Assembly (NCBI GenBank): GCA_019055375.1
Contig: JAHQIW010005528.1
Span: 1 to 64,000 of the forward strand
Length of the DNA: 64,000 nt
Direction of reading: 5' to 3'
From: Parelaphostrongylus tenuis
Lineage: Eukaryota > Nematoda > Chromadorea > Rhabditida > Metastrongylidae
Of the stretch, positions 1 through 13,699 are shown one piece after another. Position 1 is the stretch's first letter. Each line of letters begins with the position of its first letter. Under the pieces are notes generated by a model that had not been told where the DNA came from, searched no databases, and was given only the letters and a program-made list of their open reading frames with translations. A program made the translations under genes and the position numbers.

Positions 1-15
1 CTCTTAATGGAGTAG

Positions 16-150
16 TCAACACACGCCTCCGGTAAGGATGAAACGCAGTTTCGCCTCACGCCTGAGAACCAGAGTTTTGCATATCACACAGCATTCTTGG
101 ACATGTAATTATAACATAACGGTGCTATAAAAGCGGTAAAATTAATAGCG
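16..150 (+). repeat. SINE family 2 copy
   Basis: tRNA-derived head (ACGCCTCCGGTAAGGATGAA, then a degenerate B box) followed by the family tail TTTGCATATCACACAGCATT and a poly(A)-like AT-rich end. The family recurs through the window with a GGGTTCGACTCC B box. Confidence 0.6.
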
Positions 151-879
151 ACATTCTTTGTAATCGTACTTTTTTCTTAGTACAAGCAATTCGTTTTGTA
201 TACTTTGGCAACACATACGTAACAAACGCATGTAAATAATCAGCATTTCACGTGCACCCCTTTGTAAGCCGCACATTTTTGGGAATTTCAAGTTTTCTTG
301 AGATTAAGAACAACTTCGCAGTTCATGCAGCGGCAGCCAAAGTAGTTATTCCCTCGAACTAAGACGATACTTTGCCTCGATGACAGTACTTCTTTCGTGA
401 GCCAGAAATATCTTGTTCGTACAATTCTTAACAATTCAAGAGCCTGACTTTCAGTAAACTTTAGCATGCATTTTGAAAAATATCTTACGCAAAGTCCTTT
501 TCTTCAAATAAATAATGCACGAGGTTGGTACTACGCTTGGAAAGAAAGTTTTGGGGCACATCAATAGGCATAAGATAATTTCCGTGCATATCATGGAGAT
601 ATTACAGTTTCTTATGTGGAATTTTCCCACTGAAAGCCTAGATATTATCGTCTAGATTTTCACTTTGTTACAAGCCTTTGCCATATCCAACAATACAATA
701 GAAGTTCTTTTTCTATCGCGTCATTATCGAATGGAGGGTCTTTCACAGCGAGGTGTAGTCAACGAAATCAACGAGGTTGAAGGGGGAGGCACAACAAGCA
801 TCTGCAGCTGGACGCCGGTTTCAACACTCAGATGTCGGAGTTCTTGGCCTCGCAGACAAGCCTAGTTCGTTCAGGATGT

Positions 880-1125
880 CCAAGAAAGTTGAACAACGAA
901 GAGTTGAAAATGAAGTTAAAGAAGCATGTCAAGAGTTTTTGATTCAAAGTCGAGGAGATGGTATCTCGACCAGGTCCGAAACTTGGCGTACCGATGGCAG
1001 AAGATCGTAATCAACGGTGGTTTTTATTCTAAAGAATAGTTATCATTGTTTTTGTTTGGAATTTATGCATAAATCTTCAGTTTTTCACAAGTGCCTCAGA
1101 ACTTTCTTTCCAACCTAATCTTCCT
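880..1125 (+). mobile_element. mariner relic, 3' end
   Basis: Frames at about 870-1007 match the C-terminal end of the better preserved mariner copy at 3.8 kb (VKEACQEFLIQSR against VEEAWQEFFDSKPKEW). It ends in ACTTTCTTTCCAACCTAAT near 1120, the complement of the left terminal repeat of that copy. The 5' half is missing. Confidence 0.6.
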
Positions 1126-3820
1126 TCTTTCAAAATCGGTAGGTTAAGTTTCGGTGACCACCAAATTTGATGGGAAAAATACCAACCTCGCGCTATATTC
1201 ATTCCAGTTAATAAGAGGACTTTCAATATTTATTCGAATGTTTGGTGAAAGTCGGACTTATGAATTGTTATAAAATATACCACAACATTTCTGACTTATT
1301 GAACAACGACCACCATTAGGGTAAAAAATCGTCTTAAATCGATAAAACACTTCTTTCGCCTCTGCATAAATCGCAAATTTATTCCTAATTTCATCAGAAA
1401 CAGGAATTTACATAGAATGAGCGACTTAGTGTAAAAACGTCAAATGGCTCAATGCATTTTGCTTAGCGATTATACACGATACAATTTAGTCATAAAAGTA
1501 ATAGCAACGCAAAGAACTCTCTTGGATGATTATAATGTGACACTATAATAAGTCATATGTATTTCCGTAACAGAAATATCTTCATCTTGAACACTTTATT
1601 CTGCCACCTTATGGGGTTGTAGCGCATACTGTACTATCTTGTTCAGTTGTTCAGGTTGCTTTCTGTACAATTCATTAGAAACAATCCTCCTCTTTCCAAA
1701 ACTGAAAAACTGTTTACCAGTACTATGAAGCTTATATTCTGATGGTTTTATTTTGACTGATCACTTTGATACAACTTGAAAGAAAAATGTATTTCTGGGC
1801 TTACAGTTGAAAAATCTGAGCTCTATCAAGAGCAGTCCAATGTTTCAAAGACTCCAGTTCTGACATTGAAAATTACGAAAGGAAAAATAAAATATCCGAA
1901 AAGAGAGTAGCATTAAGCACGCTAAACGTTAGGCTAATTGAAAATTAGATGAAGGGTGAGCAATTAGGTGGAAAATCGTTCACAAGCCATGAAAAACAGT
2001 ATTGAGAGATTCCGAAGGAGTGATGTGGTAATAAAAACACAGAAGACATCAAGAGAATTTAGGAAATGCTCCAAATACATTAACACATGCTAGGGTCATT
2101 TCTCTATAATTAAGAAAATGAGTAAAATAATCGATATTCCACTGACTGTACAGACAAAATGTGCTTGAAATCAATATGTGCAACAAATAATCAATCGTAC
2201 TAAATAGTTTAAAAATCTGTAAGAAATATGATATCAAAGTTGCGATGCAAACGATTACGATTACGGACCACAGTAGTCGCAAAGACCACCGTGTCTGCAT
2301 ACAATAAATGGTGTATGTAAGAAAAATGCATCCGTTGATGGTACAAACGACGTGGACTAATTGAGTATCAAAATATGCCGCCACAACTGAAAAGTTTGAT
2401 AAAGAAAAAGAAAAATATTCTGTTGAACAGCTAGAAGCCGAATTTGAGTTTTGTAAAGTGCCTCAGCTCTATATGTTGAGATACTTAAAGTTTGAAAATT
2501 GACACATGAGGCGCCAAAGTCAAATAGAATTTTAATCAGTTCACGTAACATCCTGCAATTTATACACTCATATAACCACCTTCATAATTTATGATCCTGA
2601 GACACATCAAGTGGCCTGATAGGATACCAATAACAAAAATATTTATTCTTGTAGCGAACCAGAAGTGTTACATGAGTTCGAATTGTTCAAAAGATAAGAA
2701 AAATCATTTTACTAATTTTGGAGAGAAGATACTCACACCACAATAGCTCGTTAGGCTCTACAATTTAGAGGGTTCAGAGGCAAGCATATTGATAAATCCC
2801 CTAAAGTGGGTATGGTTCTCATTTTTCGAGGAAAATCTGAGCCGCTACTAATTTGCACCTTAACAAATTAGATGTCTTCAGATCTAGACGAGGTGTGAGA
2901 GGCAATCAAGGTAATTCAATCAGTATGATCATTGTAAGTAAATCAAGGAAAACTTGGTAATTTAATGGAAGAAATGCAGCGATTCACCGTAAAATCATAA
3001 CTCGATTTGACAAGGGTCAATAGAAGGATCAATCTTTGGGCAGAAGTTAGCTCAAACTCAATGTACATTGATGTCGAATACTCTAACGCTCTACTGATAA
3101 TTTACTGAATAACGAGTCCATAACGTTCCATTAGTGCCACTTAGATGATTTTTTGTTCTAAATGTTACTCACTTGAAATCTAATTATTTTGCCTTTACAT
3201 ACTCCTCAGCTCAATCAGTATCATTCTACGTTAAAGAAGAAGACGAAAAGCGAAATAAATGCTAGAAGTACTAGTATCCGCATAATGGAAAAAAATGTGA
3301 GACGGATTAGATAAAGAGGAAAAAGTGACATACTCATTATTTTTCCATAACTTTCAAAGGATCCTGTATGCTTTTTTAAACCCACGATATTATAGAAGGC
3401 TTTATTATTTAGCACATATTTTTTTTCACTAAACGTTTAGTTATCATTCGAAAACAACAGTGATTTCCAGTTATTTGACTTCTGAAATAACCCTATTGGT
3501 CGGCTGTACCCAACCAACAAAGAAAATTCTATACTTGGATAGAATTTTTCAAGCCTTTCATGCTTTTCGGCATTACTCACATGCCTCATTAGTAGCGCAT
3601 GTCCTAGAGTTCACCCATACACTAATAAAAGCGGCGTCGAGAATGTATCAATTCAGAAGAAGTGAAAAGATCGCTCGATGTTGTCAAACAAACTGATTTT
3701 CAGTCCATAACTTACGCTTAGTAACAAAGCAAAATTTCTAATAAATATATGTCTCACATTCGGCGCACATTTTCTGCAAAGCTGAAGTCTGCCCTAAGCT
3801 TTTGTTGAACTTCCAATAGT
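1126..3820. other. no gene recognised
   Basis: AT-rich DNA with short chance frames only. I saw no splice-bounded coding exon, repeat family or RNA gene here. Confidence 0.5.
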
Positions 3821-3823
3821 AAC

Positions 3824-4389
3824 TATTGGGTTGGAAAGAAAATTTCCATCGTATGCATGGGAATGTCGTTTTTTCGCATGAATTGTTTGTGATTTTCATA
3901 CCAATTGAAAGGTCTACTTCTTGCGCATCTATCGATATAATTTGTCTATACCTGTTGCAGAATGGAACTGTCCAGGAAACAAAAACGTTTGTTGATGCTG
4001 TTTCAGCAAGACAACGTAAAACCACACACAGCCAAAAAGACCAAGGCAAAATTTGAGGAATTGGACGAGTTAAGATTCTACCGCATCCACCCTATAGTCC
4101 GGACGTTGCTCCATCTGATTATGGCCTTTTCCAATGATTTCAACACTTTTTGGAAGGTCACCGATTTGAATCTTTCGATGAAGTCGAAGAAGCATGGCAA
4201 GAGTTTTTTGATTCAAAGCCGAAGGAGTGGTACTTCGATCAGATCCGAAACCTGGCGGACCGATGGCAAAAAGCTATGGATAATGATGGCCTGTATTTTG
4301 AGAATAGTTGTTGCTGTTTGCTGTCTGGATATATGCATAAATTTTGAATGTTTTATCAAACGATGGAAAGTTTTTTTTTCAACCTAGTG
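3824..4389 (+). mobile_element. internally deleted SETMAR-type mariner element
   Basis: Terminal repeats TATTGGGTTGGAAAGAAA (3824) and TTTTTTCAACCTAGTG (to 4389) enclose about 0.57 kb. Between them lie transposase pieces in shifting frames: QQDNVKPHTAKKTKAKFEE, then FDEVEEAWQEFFDSKPKEWY and QIRNLADRWQKAMDNDGLYF. A full mariner is about 1.3 kb, so the N-terminal half is deleted and the copy cannot move itself. Confidence 0.75.
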
Positions 4390-5044
4390 AATAGCTCAGA
4401 TTTCGACGATTCCAAAAACTGATTAAATTATTGGGAAGCTCTTAACAGAGCGCTGTAAAAGCCAAAAGAAGATCGTTTCACATCCGAGTTATGAATGGAC
4501 ATAAAAGTTCTATATTCACTAAAATCATGGGGAGGTACACAGAGGATCATAGCGCGCCAAAATGGTCCAAAAACTCAATTCCTCTTTCAAAACAAGAAGA
4601 AATCCTAGTCCAGTTAAATAAAATCGCGTGCCGTTTACAATTCGCGCTGCGCGCACGACCACCTGTCGCCCTCATGCAGTCTCAATTATCGATGACTCTC
4701 AACAATTTCTCGATTGTTTGTGTACTTCAAGAGTTGCCACTGCAATACTGCAGAACAGACTATCGTTCTTTGATTATTAGTTTCTAATTCTTTTATTTTT
4801 TACTACCAAATAAACTCGCTATGGGAGATAAATGGCTAATCACTGACTAAGAAGATCTTGGTTCTTTTTCGAGCCCAGAATCAGATATTAATCTCATTTT
4901 TTAGCTGAGAAAGCCTCATAAGAGTGCTAGTAACCATTGAGAGCTTAAATTTCTGGCTAGCGCTATCATCTATCACCTGTCGTCCCGGTGATCATCAAAT
5001 GACTCAAGCGGATACCAGCAACAAATCCATTTCTCCCCACCGCG

Positions 5045-5900
5045 TGCAAGAGTAGCCCAATGGGTTCTCCTCGCTTTAGAGATTCGCTAAGCATCACATC
5101 TTTCTTCTATTCCTTTCGTGAAGAAATCGGATCATCGTGTCGGCGGTCTTCCTGTGGAGCAATTGATATCCCGAGAAATCGGTAACGGCTCTCGTCCATC
5201 GGTTGTCGTTGAAGCGCATCACGTGTCCGACCCACTTTATTTTCGATATCCTGGCGTATAGAACTGCGTCTCTGATCTTCGATCTTTGATGTAGGTGGAA
5301 ACTTCGGATCCTTTCTCTCATTTGCGAGATACGGGATACTCCTAGCATCGACCTTTCGACTGTGCGTTCGATAACGCCAAGTGGTCTTTTATCCTGCTTC
5401 CGTAGCGACCAGGTTTGTGCTGCATACGTTAGGGCAGGGATAATCGTCGAGTCGAAAAGGTGGGCACGGAGTCAGATGTTCTTGTCCTCTTTACTACATC
5501 CGATGCTCTTAAACGTTCCCTAAGCCACTCGTTTCCTTCTGATCAACTCTGGAACTAGATCGTTTATCATGTTGATTTCACGACCTACATAGACATAACT
5601 GGTGCATTCGGAGATTTTCGTTTCTTTAGACGTGAATGGGGCATTCAGAACCTATCCATTCCTCATAAACATCGTTTTCGTTAGATCTAATTGAAGACCA
5701 ACCTTTCCACAGGCGTTGTCGAAATCGGTCAACATACGTTTCGCTTGACGTTTTATTTGGCGTTTCTTACGAAGCGGAGAAACAATTCCGAATAGCATAA
5801 CAAAATTTACTTCAATGTGACCCGTCGAAGCTCCATCGCTCGACTGATAGCGGACAGTGGCATCGAAATAGAGCCAATATACAAGCCTCGCCACACATGT
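5045..5900 (-). mobile_element. RTE-type LINE fragment, 3' end of reverse transcriptase ORF
   Basis: Minus-strand frames read CGKVGLQLDLTKTMFMRNG (5652-5894) and KIKWVGHVMRFNDNRWTRAV (5094-5348), with related code between them in broken frames. These are the reverse-transcriptase thumb and C-terminal blocks of the RTE elements common in hookworms. The endonuclease and the catalytic YxDD region are absent. Confidence 0.75.
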
Positions 5901-5924
5901 GAAACTCGATTTTATTTTCTCTGC

Positions 5925-6350
5925 TACACTACAGTGAAACGGTCTTCTCAGAAAATAAGCATAGCGTTAGAATAGTGGAAACTTACGCTATCGAATCGTT
6001 ATTAATAGTGTAAAGGAAGAGTTCTGTACTGCGAGAAATATGCGCGTGTGAAACAAAATGTTTTCCTTTCGCTGAAGCGTTATAAGACTTTTTCACAAAA
6101 CGATATGTACCCGCGATAGCCACAAATTTAAGCTTTCGAATGATTACTAATACTCTTACAAAAAATTATTGTTCAACGAAAGGGATAGGTTTCTAATTCT
6201 GTGCTTTCAAAACGGAAAAATACAAAAATTTTTTTCACAAAGCAGGTAGAGTATTGGAACTGCCTATTCTCAAGCCATCGGACAAGTGTTAAGAATCTAG
6301 TGGAAAAGCTCTGTCTGGCAAAGAATCTACTGAATTTCTCTGCAACCCTA
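5925..6350. repeat. family F repeat array
   Basis: Fragments of a dispersed repeat whose mark is a run like TTAGTAATCATTCGAAAGCT-CAAAT-CTCTGGCTA, then a short block and TATAACGCTGTAA. Here the pieces appear on the complementary strand (TTTAAGCTTTCGAATGATTA). There is no protein content. Confidence 0.45.
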
Positions 6351-6370
6351 TAGATCGCATATGGTCCCAA

Positions 6371-9300
6371 ATGGGTTGAGAGTAAATATCATCACTCTAT
6401 CAGAGTAATCTGATAATTCGTAGTCTTGTTTGAAAGATCAGGCAGCACTAATTATCGGCATCATAAACTAACAAGTATAACTGTGTTTTAGAATTGAACA
6501 ACACTATATTAGCGATTTATTACACTTACTTACCTGAGCAAGCCACGGCCAAGACAATTGTGAAGACCACGAACATCAAATGGCACCATCTTCGCCAATG
6601 ATGTACAACTTGTCGCAAAAAGAAGGCACTGAAATTCGCCAATATTACTAAAACGCCTAGAAAATTCCCTGCAAACTATGATCACAGATACCATATACTA
6701 CCATGAAATATTGCTCTCAAAAGTCTCAAAAAACACTGAGTACGCTGTGATATCAAAATTGTTTCGAAGTGTGCACAGAACATTGAAGATAAACAAGAGC
6801 AGGAGTCAAATAAAAAGCTGGCCGTCAAACACTGGAAATTTACTTAAGTGGCCATTGGAAAAGATATTTGCGTCTCTGTGGTGGCAATGAAATATTTTGT
6901 ACAGAAATAACTGCAAGCAGCGATTGCCTACCGCTATATCAAGAATGCCATAGTGATCGTAGATGAAAGATTCCATCGCTATTCTATTCTAGTATTCGCG
7001 TTGATGCGATTCATCACTCTTAGCAGAAACGATTCAGATGAATAGCTGATCAAAACTGCGACATTTACTGATTTTTCAGGGCTCGGGCTTGAGAAATTTT
7101 GTGTAACTCTCAACGAAAATAGTATAACAGTAGAGATGTGAAAACTTAGAAATGGAGTAGTGACTAGTAAGCAAGAAGTCTTCATTATAGCGCTTTATTA
7201 GCAGTGATATGATGTTACGATAGCAGAGGAGTCAGAATGATAGCAAAGCAGTATCATTACTGATGTAGCAGTAGCATACGCCCGTAATAAAGGTGAAACG
7301 CGGATCCAACACTTCCATGGAGTCAAAAGTTTCACAAATCACCCAGCATCCTTAAATATCAAGACAATTTACGAAATGGCAACCTTGGGAATGATGGGTA
7401 CGAAGAATAAACTGCAATCATGGCTTTTTTGGTTACCCGAATATTATGTCCAATTACCACGTGTACATTCACAAGTGATATATCTGAGATCTGAGCACGC
7501 ATTATTAACAGAAATGAGTAAGCAAAATACGCGCATGTTGCGCCAAGAAACAAGTTAATTTGTGTCAGTAACAGAATATTATGGACTCTTGGAGGCTATG
7601 AGGTCGTTGAAGAAAATTTTGGCCCCAGTTTGGTTCTAAAACACATCGCGCACAGAGTTGCAGATGCTTGAAAAAGTGGTAATCAGTGAGATCAACATCA
7701 CACATTCAAATATGCTGGATGAGGCAGAATTCCAGCTCGTTCAACTTTCGCAGGATCGGTTGTGCGGGGGGAAGCACCTTGTCGTTTGTGGGGATTGATA
7801 GGTTTCTGTCGACCAATGCGGGGCGCAGTAACTAAAGTTTCCAATGCGTTTTCTCAGTTTGCTAACATTATCTTTACCGTGATAGTTTTTCACGAGATCA
7901 GGAAGCAAGAAGGAGTCAGACGACAAACAAATCACCAAACCATCTTTTGACGCGATTTTGGCCTTAGGAAGTGCTGTGAAGCCTGCCGAAATCTAACGAA
8001 TGAGCCGGTAGTAGCGATTTTCCAAAAATGATCTGCTTCTCATCGCAAGGGGTAATACGATCAACGAATCGAGTCGTTCTTAATGTGCAAGAATGCCGAC
8101 AATTGCTCAGATTCGTTCGCCTTTTGAACTCTCATTTCAATTTCCACAGCATCAAATCGTCGAGCTTCTTCAACATTCCAATGCTCTTTAGATGCTCAGA
8201 AGTAGCTGGAATAATTTTACCAAGCATCTTTGCAAGTTTTTCATTAGTTGCACATGTATTTCCTCCCACAAGAGCCTTCTAATCATCGTCCTCAACAGCA
8301 GAAAAACGTCAACAACCTTCCTCATCAATGTCCAATTCGCCACAACGAAATTTCGAAAATAACGTAGCACTTTGCATTCGTCAACACATCCTTGGCCCTA
8401 TGACCACTGTTTTAAGCTGTTTGTGTTGCTACGTTGCACTACTTTCGAATTTAAACTTGTAAAAGTAGCTTATCGGAATTGCTATCCAGATATCTAGAAG
8501 TTTAACCCTAGATTTTTTCTCAAAAGCAAGCCATTTTTTAAAATTATACCCAACAAGAAGCGACGAAGAAACGAATGCCGTCATAGGTCCCGAACAAGTC
8601 ATGAGGGTAGGCCACGAGATATTCAATATACTGAACGAATATTTATGAACTGATATAGCCTAAGAAAATGTTATAAGCCTTTTTGAGGTTGGTTCGCTTA
8701 AGGCTTATGCAAGTTTTGGCGGTCTTGGCCTCGTCATCAGAGCCACATGTCCTACGATTCACCCCTACTAATAGCAGGGATGATAGCAGATGGATAACTC
8801 ATACATCGCGAAATATTACTTAATATTGCGGTCTACACTGTTTTTCAGTTGATGGCTTACTGACTGTTACAAATCATGTAACATTACCTTTCAAACGGCT
8901 GTTCTCAAAACCTCCCTGAGTTAAGCATAAGTTTATTCTCTGCATTGATAACGTTAGTACAGAATGCGAAAAGAACTGTTCTCATCTTTTTTTTTATTTA
9001 TTTTGAATGACCATCATGATCTCAACACTTCTAGCATTCGTTTCAGTCCCTCGCATTTATCGTCGCAAAAATCTTCGAACTCATCTCATGCGTTTAGACT
9101 GTTGCTTGAGAAATTCATCTTCTTCATGGATGTTTAAGTATACTGATCGAAACGAATCGCCTTGTACTCTTGAGAGAAGCCAAGTCACGGCGCCTCATGT
9201 GGTTGCAAGTGAGTAAGGGGGAGAAGATCGAACCGTCACGTTGTTTCGTGATAACCTACATCGCTAGCCACTCAGTCGAGCGCTGGCCGAAAAAAACAGC

Positions 9301-10060
9301 AAATGATGGATCAATTCCCCAGTCTGTTTTACTCCTGCTGATGAACTTCACTCTATCACAGGAATCACCTCTGCTAAACAAGAATGGAATATTTTGATCT
9401 GTTATTTCGAAAAATGAAAGCTATGCACAAGAAATGCCGCGAGAGACTCAGAATTTCACCTAACTTGGTTCAGTTCCGTTGCAGACCTACTAAGGCATTC
9501 GTTATCGTAAAGTACTCAAATTTCAAAGCACCGCAAGCTGTACTCAGACAGTCTGGACTGTTTCCCAACAAAAAATGCACTACATTTTCTCGGATCCTCA
9601 ACTGTGGTAGAGAACGACACATGCTTACCAAGTAGAGCTCAGTTAATGAAAAAAATATCGAAGGAATAATAACGTTATATCAGCCGCAAACCAAATCAAT
9701 GCCACATACTTATGAACGGAAACGGGGCAGCGCAGTTGAAGTCGATGCAGTATGTCAGACAGCGACTCAATAAACGATGCGCTGGTTCGACCCCCGCCCC
9801 TGACATCCTCTCGAAATCAATTAGGTGAACGCTTTAAGGGACGGCTCAGCTTGGCCACCTGCGAGACTGCGAGAGAAATCGTTTTGACCAGCATTCTACG
9901 ACATTCATAAAGAAGAGGAAATCTTTGAGCAGCAGAAGCATCACTTACAGTATTCAAAGACCTTTGTAGAAAATGAATGCAGGAAACGAATCGAATAAAA
10001 AAGAAGCTAAGAGTGAGATAGTGATAAGGTGGCCCGAAAAAAATAAATAAATAAAGTAAT
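6371..10060. other. no gene recognised
   Basis: A SINE 2 piece lies at about 7262-7360 and a reversed tRNA-like stretch near 9215-9290. Otherwise there are short chance frames without family resemblance. Confidence 0.5.
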
Positions 10061-10069
10061 ACTCGATAA

Positions 10070-10275
10070 AGTTGAGTGATGTAAAACTTTGAACCTCGGG
10101 TGGAAGTTGAACCCGCGCTCCATCACTTCCGGTGTGCGGAAAAAGTGATAACTGAACAGGAGCCCAGGTAGTGCAGTGTTTAGCATGCGCCACTGGAAAA
10201 GGGTGAAACGCGGGTTCGACCCCTCGCCGAGGTTCAGAGTTTTGCATATCACTCAGCACTACTGGATATTTAGTT
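10070..10275. repeat. two SINE family 2 copies in inverted order
   Basis: A minus copy (10070-10140, with GAAGTTGAACCCGCG) is followed by a plus copy (10145-10275, with AGTGTTTAGCATGCGCC and GCGGGTTCGACCCC). Both share the TTTGCATATCACTCAGCA-type tail. Confidence 0.65.
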
Positions 10276-10810
10276 ATAAAAATAATAATCGCTAAAACAG
10301 AGGTCAAGTGTAGAATTCATGTCGATTAGAATAATATTTGCAACCTAGCAAAAAAAGAGCACGATTAAAATGATAAAATACCCTTGTAGAAAGTTAAGCT
10401 GGGAAATCTGATAATATAATTCAAAGACTGAGGAATATTCTCGAGCTATAAACCTCAATCTACTACCTTTTACACTTACCTACAAAATACGAAACTCGAC
10501 ACTTTGGGTACGACAGGCTCACGGCGCTGGTCCCCGCCCCGCTTGTACGCGGCCAGCAGCCCATAGAGCCGAGTGGTCAATGACGCCGATCACCAGGAAG
10601 AAGGTTATTCTTTCGAAACCCTATCTCGTCGCTTCAAAGCAGATTTTTTGTTGGCGATTAGTATTGAAGGTTCTTCTATAACGTAATTAGTATAGCAAAA
10701 AAAAACGCCTAGTTGCCTGCAATTTTCACTATTTTTTTTGGTATGACACGTATATCCGTGGCGTGACAACGCATCTCTAAGTTTTTTTTTCCGCAATCCT
10801 TTCGACAATT

Positions 10811-11690
10811 ATACCTTTGATTCGAGTGTTTTGTTAAGATCACGCCTAAATTTCTAAAAATCCTTTCATTATTATTTGAGCCAACTTGTCATATGGTCTG
10901 GTAAGGGCACCTGTACAGCCAGATACACGTGTTTCGTCCTTATAGACTCAAGAACCCGTAGTCTTTCGATCTTTTTATAGTCAGTTCTCTGGCGAGCCCT
11001 ACTCTCCTAACAAAGAGTTATCGAAGACGAACGTTTTACACTCTATGTCAAGTGAAATTTTCACCCAAACACAGAGTGCTGTACACTCGATTGCTCTTTG
11101 GTGTGGTATTTTTATCATATTATACCTTTATTTCAAGTGTTTTTTTAAGACCAACGCTCAAATTTCAACAGATTCTTTCATTATTATTTGAGCCAACTTG
11201 TCATCTGGTCTGTAACACGACGTGTTCTGCCGACTGACGAATCTGTAAGGACGAAACACGTGCATCGAGCTGTACAAGAGCCCTTACCAAACCACATGAC
11301 AAGTTGGCCCAAATAATAATGAAAGGATCCATTAAAATTTGAGCGTGGTTTCAAAAAAAAAAACCCCCGAAATAAAGGTATATGACAAAAATACCAGCCA
11401 AAGAGCAATCGAGTGTACAACACTCTGTGTTAGGTATAAATTTCACTTAACATAGAGTGTAAAACTTCGTCTTTAATAACTCTCTGTAGAAAGAGTAGGG
11501 CTCCCGAGAGAACTGACTATAAAAACATCGAAAGGGGACGGGTTCTGCCCGCCTGACGAGTCTGTAAAAACAAAAAAAACGTGTATCGGGCTGTACAAAG
11601 CCCTTACCAGACCACACGACAAGTTGGCTCGAACAATAATGAACGGACCTTTCGACAATGTTACAAATGCCGAACTTGAAAGCATATTTT
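10811..11690. repeat. cluster of foldback element family A
   Basis: Three overlapping or adjacent copies of a roughly 350-bp element. Its marks are TTATTTGAGCCAACTTGTCA, a block around CAGCCAGATACACGTGTTTC, CACTCGATTGCTCTTTGG, and ends with TATACCTTTATTTC. The stretch 11120-11390 is itself palindromic. There is no coding capacity. Confidence 0.6.
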
Positions 11691-12364
11691 CCAGTGTATG
11701 ACTTCTCAGAAAAAACTTGTATAAAAATGAATGCAGTCAGTTTTGCGTAACCCGTGCGTTGGTACTACGTTTCGTATGAGAGAGTAACAAGTGTTCGATA
11801 CTGAGCGTTTTTGTTTTTTGCCATAATAATTACGTCTAGAGAAAAAGCTTCAATACTAATCGACACAAAAAACTGCTGTGAAGCATCGTGAAAGGGGATC
11901 AAATCAGCAAACCATTTTCCCGTTGGCCGGCATCACTTACTACTTGGTAGCAAAGACTGCTCGACACCGCTCGCGGCAACGGGAGGGGCCAGTGCTGTGG
12001 GCCTGTTGTACTTAAAGGGTTAAAGTTCATAGTAGTGGGAAGTTCTGACCTGAGCAACAGCAGCATCATTGTCAACCAAATTGTCAAGCTGTAGTACTGA
12101 ACGAACGGACGAACGCCAGGAGTTATGAAGAGAGCGAATGATACTGAAATATAATCTTACATTTCGAGTACCGTAGATATCGTTCCAGGACCACAATCAA
12201 TCACTCCAGTGCTTCTCACTTTCCTTTTTTCTGCGCATTCTATCTACAGAAGACTAAACACCCTTCACATTTCGGCAAACTTGTCATATATTGGACGACA
12301 GAACTAATAAAAAGCGTTTGCCTTCAGATTCATTTTAAACTACGTTGTTAAGAATCACCAAGTC

Positions 12365-12575
12365 TTCTATCCCCTCTAGGGTTGGCGAATTGGTGCCAGA
12401 AATGTCTTCGAGTAAAGCAGTATCGACTTGGCATATCGGTAGGCTACCACGAATCATTACAATGGCAAGATATGCATTCAATCGCTTCTAACGATGCTAC
12501 GGATTGAGTCGAATGCATGGCGCATCCCTTAGGGATTGACCAATGCCGAGTGCTAGGTCTCTGATACACGACCCG
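12365..12575 (+). repeat. SINE family 1, 3' part
   Basis: Only the body and tail remain (GGTTGGCGAATTGGTGCCAG through GGCGCATCCCTTAGGGATTG). The tRNA-like head is missing. Confidence 0.6.
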
Positions 12576-12999
12576 TGTTACCACAACTCACTGGGCGGAT
12601 CCCAATATTCGATTCGTTTCCTCGAATTCGTTGTCCCAGAGGCTTTCGCACATTTCGTATGCCTTTCCAACTACTGTTCGAGAGTTGTTCACGTCGTAGA
12701 GTAGTAGCAAAATCGAATCTACTTGCAGCATTGAAGACAGCCAAGCTAGTCATCTCAACGTGACTGCAAAAGAAAGTTGAGGACGAGGCCAAATTAGCAC
12801 CTCGCTTTCTGATAACCTGCATCACTAACCACTCGGTCCGACCTGCGGAAAACTAAGTTTACATCACATAATATTTTGTATTGAAAGCAGGCAAGCGCAG
12901 AATTAGGAGCGTAATTGGCACCGTATAATCTACAAGCCTGCAAAGAAGCGACCTAAAAGGAGCGAAAAGGAGAACGCTTCCAACCCAGGGAAGCGCTAT

Positions 13000-13245
13000 T
13001 CATTCGACTTCATCAACCACCGTTTGAATTGATTTGAAGTCAGATCCGGCCTTTAAAATGACTCACAGTTGCCCACTGATGTGTCAAATCAGTGTTGCCA
13101 ATTTCTCTGACAAGTCTGATGCTGATTCACCGACGTTGAAGAAATGGAAGACTTGGTAAGCCTCGGGTGCAGATTGAACCATCGACCACGTGTGTCATGG
13201 GGCACCTGTGACCTTGCCGTCATACGCACCCTATATAGCGGTCTA
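13000..13245 (-). repeat. SINE family 1, diverged
   Basis: Minus copy. The head region AGATTGAACCATCGACCACG and the body CAAGTCTGATGCTGATTCAC are recognisable, but many positions differ. Confidence 0.5.
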
Positions 13246-13699
13246 ACACGACTGCTCACCTGTCGCTATAAAGAACTGTTGAATGGCCAGTACGAAGTAA
13301 ACGTTCCGTAAAAACGCCATCCTAATTCGTACGGAACTTTTTGCAACACAAGCAATCTCATATCCATCACCATTCGACGATGGAAGCATTGTCAAACAGC
13401 CTTTCTTGTTGAGCTAACCTTCGAATATCTGGACCCACTACTTAACCTAAAAAAATTAGAGATGAAGGAAGTGGTTTTTGATACGGAATATAAGTTCAAT
13501 AGGATATATATTTGTGACAAAAGTACAAACAACCTAAAACCCGGATAACCCTCATGAAAAGGTCAGTGAACATCACTCCCTCTGATTTTTGGTCAATAAA
13601 AGAAGAGAAGCCATAATTAAATATCCAAAGTCTGCTGCTAGCTGGGAAGAGTCGTATGGCATATGGTTTCAATGAGGCGTGCGACAGCGCCAAAACCTA

